A DNA stretch of 29,842 bases from a virus: positions 1 through 29,842 of the IMG/VR virus record IMGVR_UViG_3300006076_000016; one strand, written 5' to 3'. The position numbers and the translations under genes are program-made. Shown here piece after piece: positions 27,581-29,842 of the stretch (position 1 is its first letter; each line of letters opens with the position of its first letter). The notes under the pieces are model-generated. The model did not search any database, was not told where the DNA came from, and saw only the letters and a list, made by a program, of their open reading frames with translations.

Positions 27581-29531
27581 AACCAATAATCTAGTTTTAT
27601 ATAAATCTGAGCGTTTGACTGATACCAGTGATGGCGGTGGCAAATATAGCGGTCAAGTTGTCATTGACGGGGAAAGCAATAATCTTTTCCCTGATGTTTC
27701 GGAACTTGATAGAACAATGGGCCGTGTATCAATGCGAAAGATTTTCGCAGGCGTGACCAGTGATGATACAGATGCACTCATGGGTTCAACTGTATTCATT
27801 TCAAAGAATCCAGATGATCCGAACGTTTCAGCACTTTTATTTAGCACTAAAAGCCATACTGATACCCGTGACGCTGCACAGAATCGCTTGGAAAACTATC
27901 TCGCAAAAGGTGCGCAGGCAGTAGGTTCTCTACTTGATACCGCATATTCTGGAATGAAATCATTTCAGGTGGCGATGGGTAAGAATGAAACTGAGAATAG
28001 TATTGGTGATACGATTGTGCTTGTGGTGGATGAGGGGACAGTCAACGAGTTTGCTCAGTATGTGCGTATCACTAGCGTTGAAACCCGTACAGCAACTCTG
28101 CGTGTGAACAACAATGATGTTGAGTACAAGATCGCAACATATTCGTTTCAAGACCCATTGTCCCGTGATTTTGTTGGTGTTACTGCATCTCAGTGGTACA
28201 ACAATGTCAAGCCAGCCACCACGTTACGCGATTCAATCGTGGCTGATGCTGGGGTTTATAACGCAAGTGTTGCGCTGGCGGATGATGTTGCTGTGGGGGG
28301 GTTCACGGTTCAAGCTAAGTCTGTTTTTTCTCAGTTGATTCCATCCTCTCAAACAGAAACACCACTGCTTGATCTAAATGCAGTCAGTGAAAATCCTGCT
28401 TTAATTGCAGGGAATAGCGGAACAATCACAACGCAATTTACAACAAACGTAAACACGGCACAGAGTTTATACATTGGTTCAAGTGTGATGCCAGCAAGTG
28501 TTGCATTTACCTTGTTTGGGCAGGCTATTACAGACAATGGCGGCACATTAAGAACAGCGACAGGTACTCAAGTTGGTACGATTGACTATCAAACAGGGCA
28601 TATTGTGTGGACCAATGCGATTGGTTCGGGCAATGCAACTATCAGTATCACATTTAAGCCTGCATCAGCACCCGTACAGCCTTTTGAGTCATACGCTTTA
28701 CCCGTAACCCAAAACAATCAGGGCACAAACTGGACGGGGGTTTTAGTTCCGATTCCTACACCTGGCGCTTTGAGTGTGTCATTCATGTCGCAAGGTAAGT
28801 TTTATACTCTGAAAGACAATGGAACTGGTCGCTTGGTCGGTGCAAATGAATCTATTGGTAGCGGTTCAATCAACTACAGCACAGGTACATGGCTTTTAAC
28901 TACAGGGGCTTTGCCCGATGTCGGAACGCCGATCTTGTTGCAATGGGGTAGTCCGATTACAACTTTTGCCCGTGCTGATTTGTCAGTGGCACCTGCTGGG
29001 GTGGATTTCCAACTATTCCATAACGGAATTGCCAGCTTAACTGCGACTTGGTTATTAGAGGGTGAAACCAAAACCGCAACTGTGAATAGTGCAGGTCAGT
29101 TCACGGGTGATGCAACTGGTTTTATGACTTTTAACACAGGCAAAGGTCGATTAATACCGAACAAGTTGCCACAGAAAAATACTGTTTTCACACTTACTTA
29201 TAATTATGGTGAGGGTAAATCGCAAACTAAGACTGCAACGCCTGATGAGAATCAAAAATTGACTTTCACGATTGGAACTGGTGTAGCAATTCAGCCAAGT
29301 TCGGTGGATCTTGAGATACCGCTGTCAATGGCGGTTGGGGGCTACCCAGTCAGCACAGTAGCATTGCATGATGTTCCAGTGGATGGGACGACTGGAAATC
29401 TTGTAAATGATTTTGGGGTTGTGATGGGCACTATCATTTATGCCACAGGGGTATGTGAAGTCACGCCAACAGCAATAACGGTGCTATATCAAACAGTTTA
29501 TACACCAGTCACTAGCTATATTTCGGGGTAA
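27570..29531 (+). CDS. Large tail-tip protein with repeated beta domains
   Basis: A 653-residue protein. The N-terminal 240 residues (VLYKSERLTDTSDGGGKYSG, MRKIFAGVTSDDTDALMGST, and VLVVDEGTVNEFAQYVRIT) look like a tail-tip or baseplate hub core. From about residue 295 the protein is a row of four beta units of 85-105 residues, each with a G-x-I/M-x-Y/F-x-TG core: GTIDYQTG (335), GSINYSTG (432), GFMTFNTG (517), GTIIYATG (620). No enzyme motif is visible. The tail tube protein has one related copy. It probably builds the tail tip or its outer ring. GAGG six bases before ATG decides the start. Confidence 0.65.
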   Translation: MPIETNNLVLYKSERLTDTSDGGGKYSGQVVIDGESNNLFPDVSELDRTMGRVSMRKIFAGVTSDDTDALMGSTVFISKNPDDPNVSALLFSTKSHTDTRDAAQNRLENYLAKGAQAVGSLLDTAYSGMKSFQVAMGKNETENSIGDTIVLVVDEGTVNEFAQYVRITSVETRTATLRVNNNDVEYKIATYSFQDPLSRDFVGVTASQWYNNVKPATTLRDSIVADAGVYNASVALADDVAVGGFTVQAKSVFSQLIPSSQTETPLLDLNAVSENPALIAGNSGTITTQFTTNVNTAQSLYIGSSVMPASVAFTLFGQAITDNGGTLRTATGTQVGTIDYQTGHIVWTNAIGSGNATISITFKPASAPVQPFESYALPVTQNNQGTNWTGVLVPIPTPGALSVSFMSQGKFYTLKDNGTGRLVGANESIGSGSINYSTGTWLLTTGALPDVGTPILLQWGSPITTFARADLSVAPAGVDFQLFHNGIASLTATWLLEGETKTATVNSAGQFTGDATGFMTFNTGKGRLIPNKLPQKNTVFTLTYNYGEGKSQTKTATPDENQKLTFTIGTGVAIQPSSVDLEIPLSMAVGGYPVSTVALHDVPVDGTTGNLVNDFGVVMGTIIYATGVCEVTPTAITVLYQTVYTPVTSYISG

Positions 29532-29533
29532 TT

Positions 29534-29842
29534 ATGGGTAATGCTATTCCAGCTCCAATTGAGTTTAAATTTCCACAGTCGTCAGAGGTAACGCGTGTCG
29601 AGCACACACTAAAAGCCTTTAATCCTACAACTATACAAGTCAAATATCGCGATAGTTCAGGTACAGGTAGCAGCTCAACAACAGTTACAGCCGACAAGCT
29701 CAAATTTGATCTAACACAGGGCTTTGATGAGCAAATCTTATCGAGTTCTGTGCGCTTTAAATTGGGTGCTGATACCTTTGTTGATCGAACTGGGCTTTTA
29801 TATCGTAATGTGGATTCAGGCACAGGATCAGGCACACAATCA
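29534..29842 (+). CDS. Tail protein, cut by the right window edge
   Basis: ATG 29534 begins two bases after the preceding stop, and the frame stays open for 103 codons to the window end. It starts MGNAIPAPIEFKFPQSSEVT and contains beta-type sequence (TIQVKYRDSSGTGSSSTTVT, LSSSVRFKLGADTFVDRTGL, LLYRNVDSGTGSG). The composition and place suggest another tail-tip component that follows on from the 653-residue protein. The ribosome site GGGG is five to eight bases before the ATG. No function can be named from the visible part. Confidence 0.65.
   Translation, partial: MGNAIPAPIEFKFPQSSEVTRVEHTLKAFNPTTIQVKYRDSSGTGSSSTTVTADKLKFDLTQGFDEQILSSSVRFKLGADTFVDRTGLLYRNVDSGTGSGTQS

Noticed and set aside
1-29842. 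CRISPR array or insertion sequence
   Set aside because: No regularly spaced repeats, no transposase and no terminal inverted repeats of IS type were seen anywhere in the window.

Overview
This window is most of a temperate tailed phage, present either as a prophage or as a phage genome. The AT-rich base composition and the mix of protein families (DUF2280 small terminase, DUF1073 portal, DUF2213 protease, DUF2184 capsid, DUF1320 connector) look like prophages of Acinetobacter or a close Moraxellaceae relative. That host call is my recognition and was not tested by a search. A tail tube and a long tape measure without any sheath gene point to a siphovirus. No integrase, lysis gene or receptor-binding protein is inside the window, so both ends of the element lie outside it. 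Both window edges cut through genes.

Layout. (1) 1-2100, lysogeny control: an S24 (LexA/CI-like) repressor on the minus strand faces a small Cro-like gene. A set of related operator half-sites (GTTTAG/CTAAAC) lies between them, and another copy at 169-184 sits inside a leftward promoter for the gene cut by the left edge. (2) 2100-7130, early genes: small unknown proteins, a DUF1376/DnaT-like replication protein with five 7-bp iterons inside its gene, a DnaC-like helicase loader, a DUF1064 nuclease and a probable Q-type antiterminator. (3) 7131-9500, late-leader zone: 440 bases of non-coding sequence with two intrinsic terminators, a complete tRNA-Trp, small genes, a frameshifted nuclease gene and a zinc metallopeptidase. 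(4) 9505-19709, packaging, head and tail genes: small and large terminase, portal, MuF-like protein, protease/scaffold, decoration protein, major capsid, connectors, tail terminator, tail tube and a probable tail assembly chaperone. (5) 19710-23760, an accessory island between the tail chaperone and the tape measure: HicAB toxin-antitoxin, a face-to-face ORF6N antirepressor / Arc-like repressor switch, two exported proteins, a structured leader RNA and a frameshifted rha gene. (6) 23822-29842, distal tail genes: tape measure with tandem repeats, a small tail protein, a large protein built of repeated beta-domains, and one gene cut by the right edge.

How it fits together. The late region is crossed by many intrinsic terminators, three of them inside reading frames close to gene starts. 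Late expression would therefore need processive antitermination, which fits the Q-like protein next to a terminator-bearing leader. The most interesting parts are the accessory island, which has its own two-operator switch and a leader RNA with two mutually exclusive pairings over the rha start codon, and the shared operator code around the main repressor. Two genes carry single-base deletions; these could be real inactivation or assembly errors.
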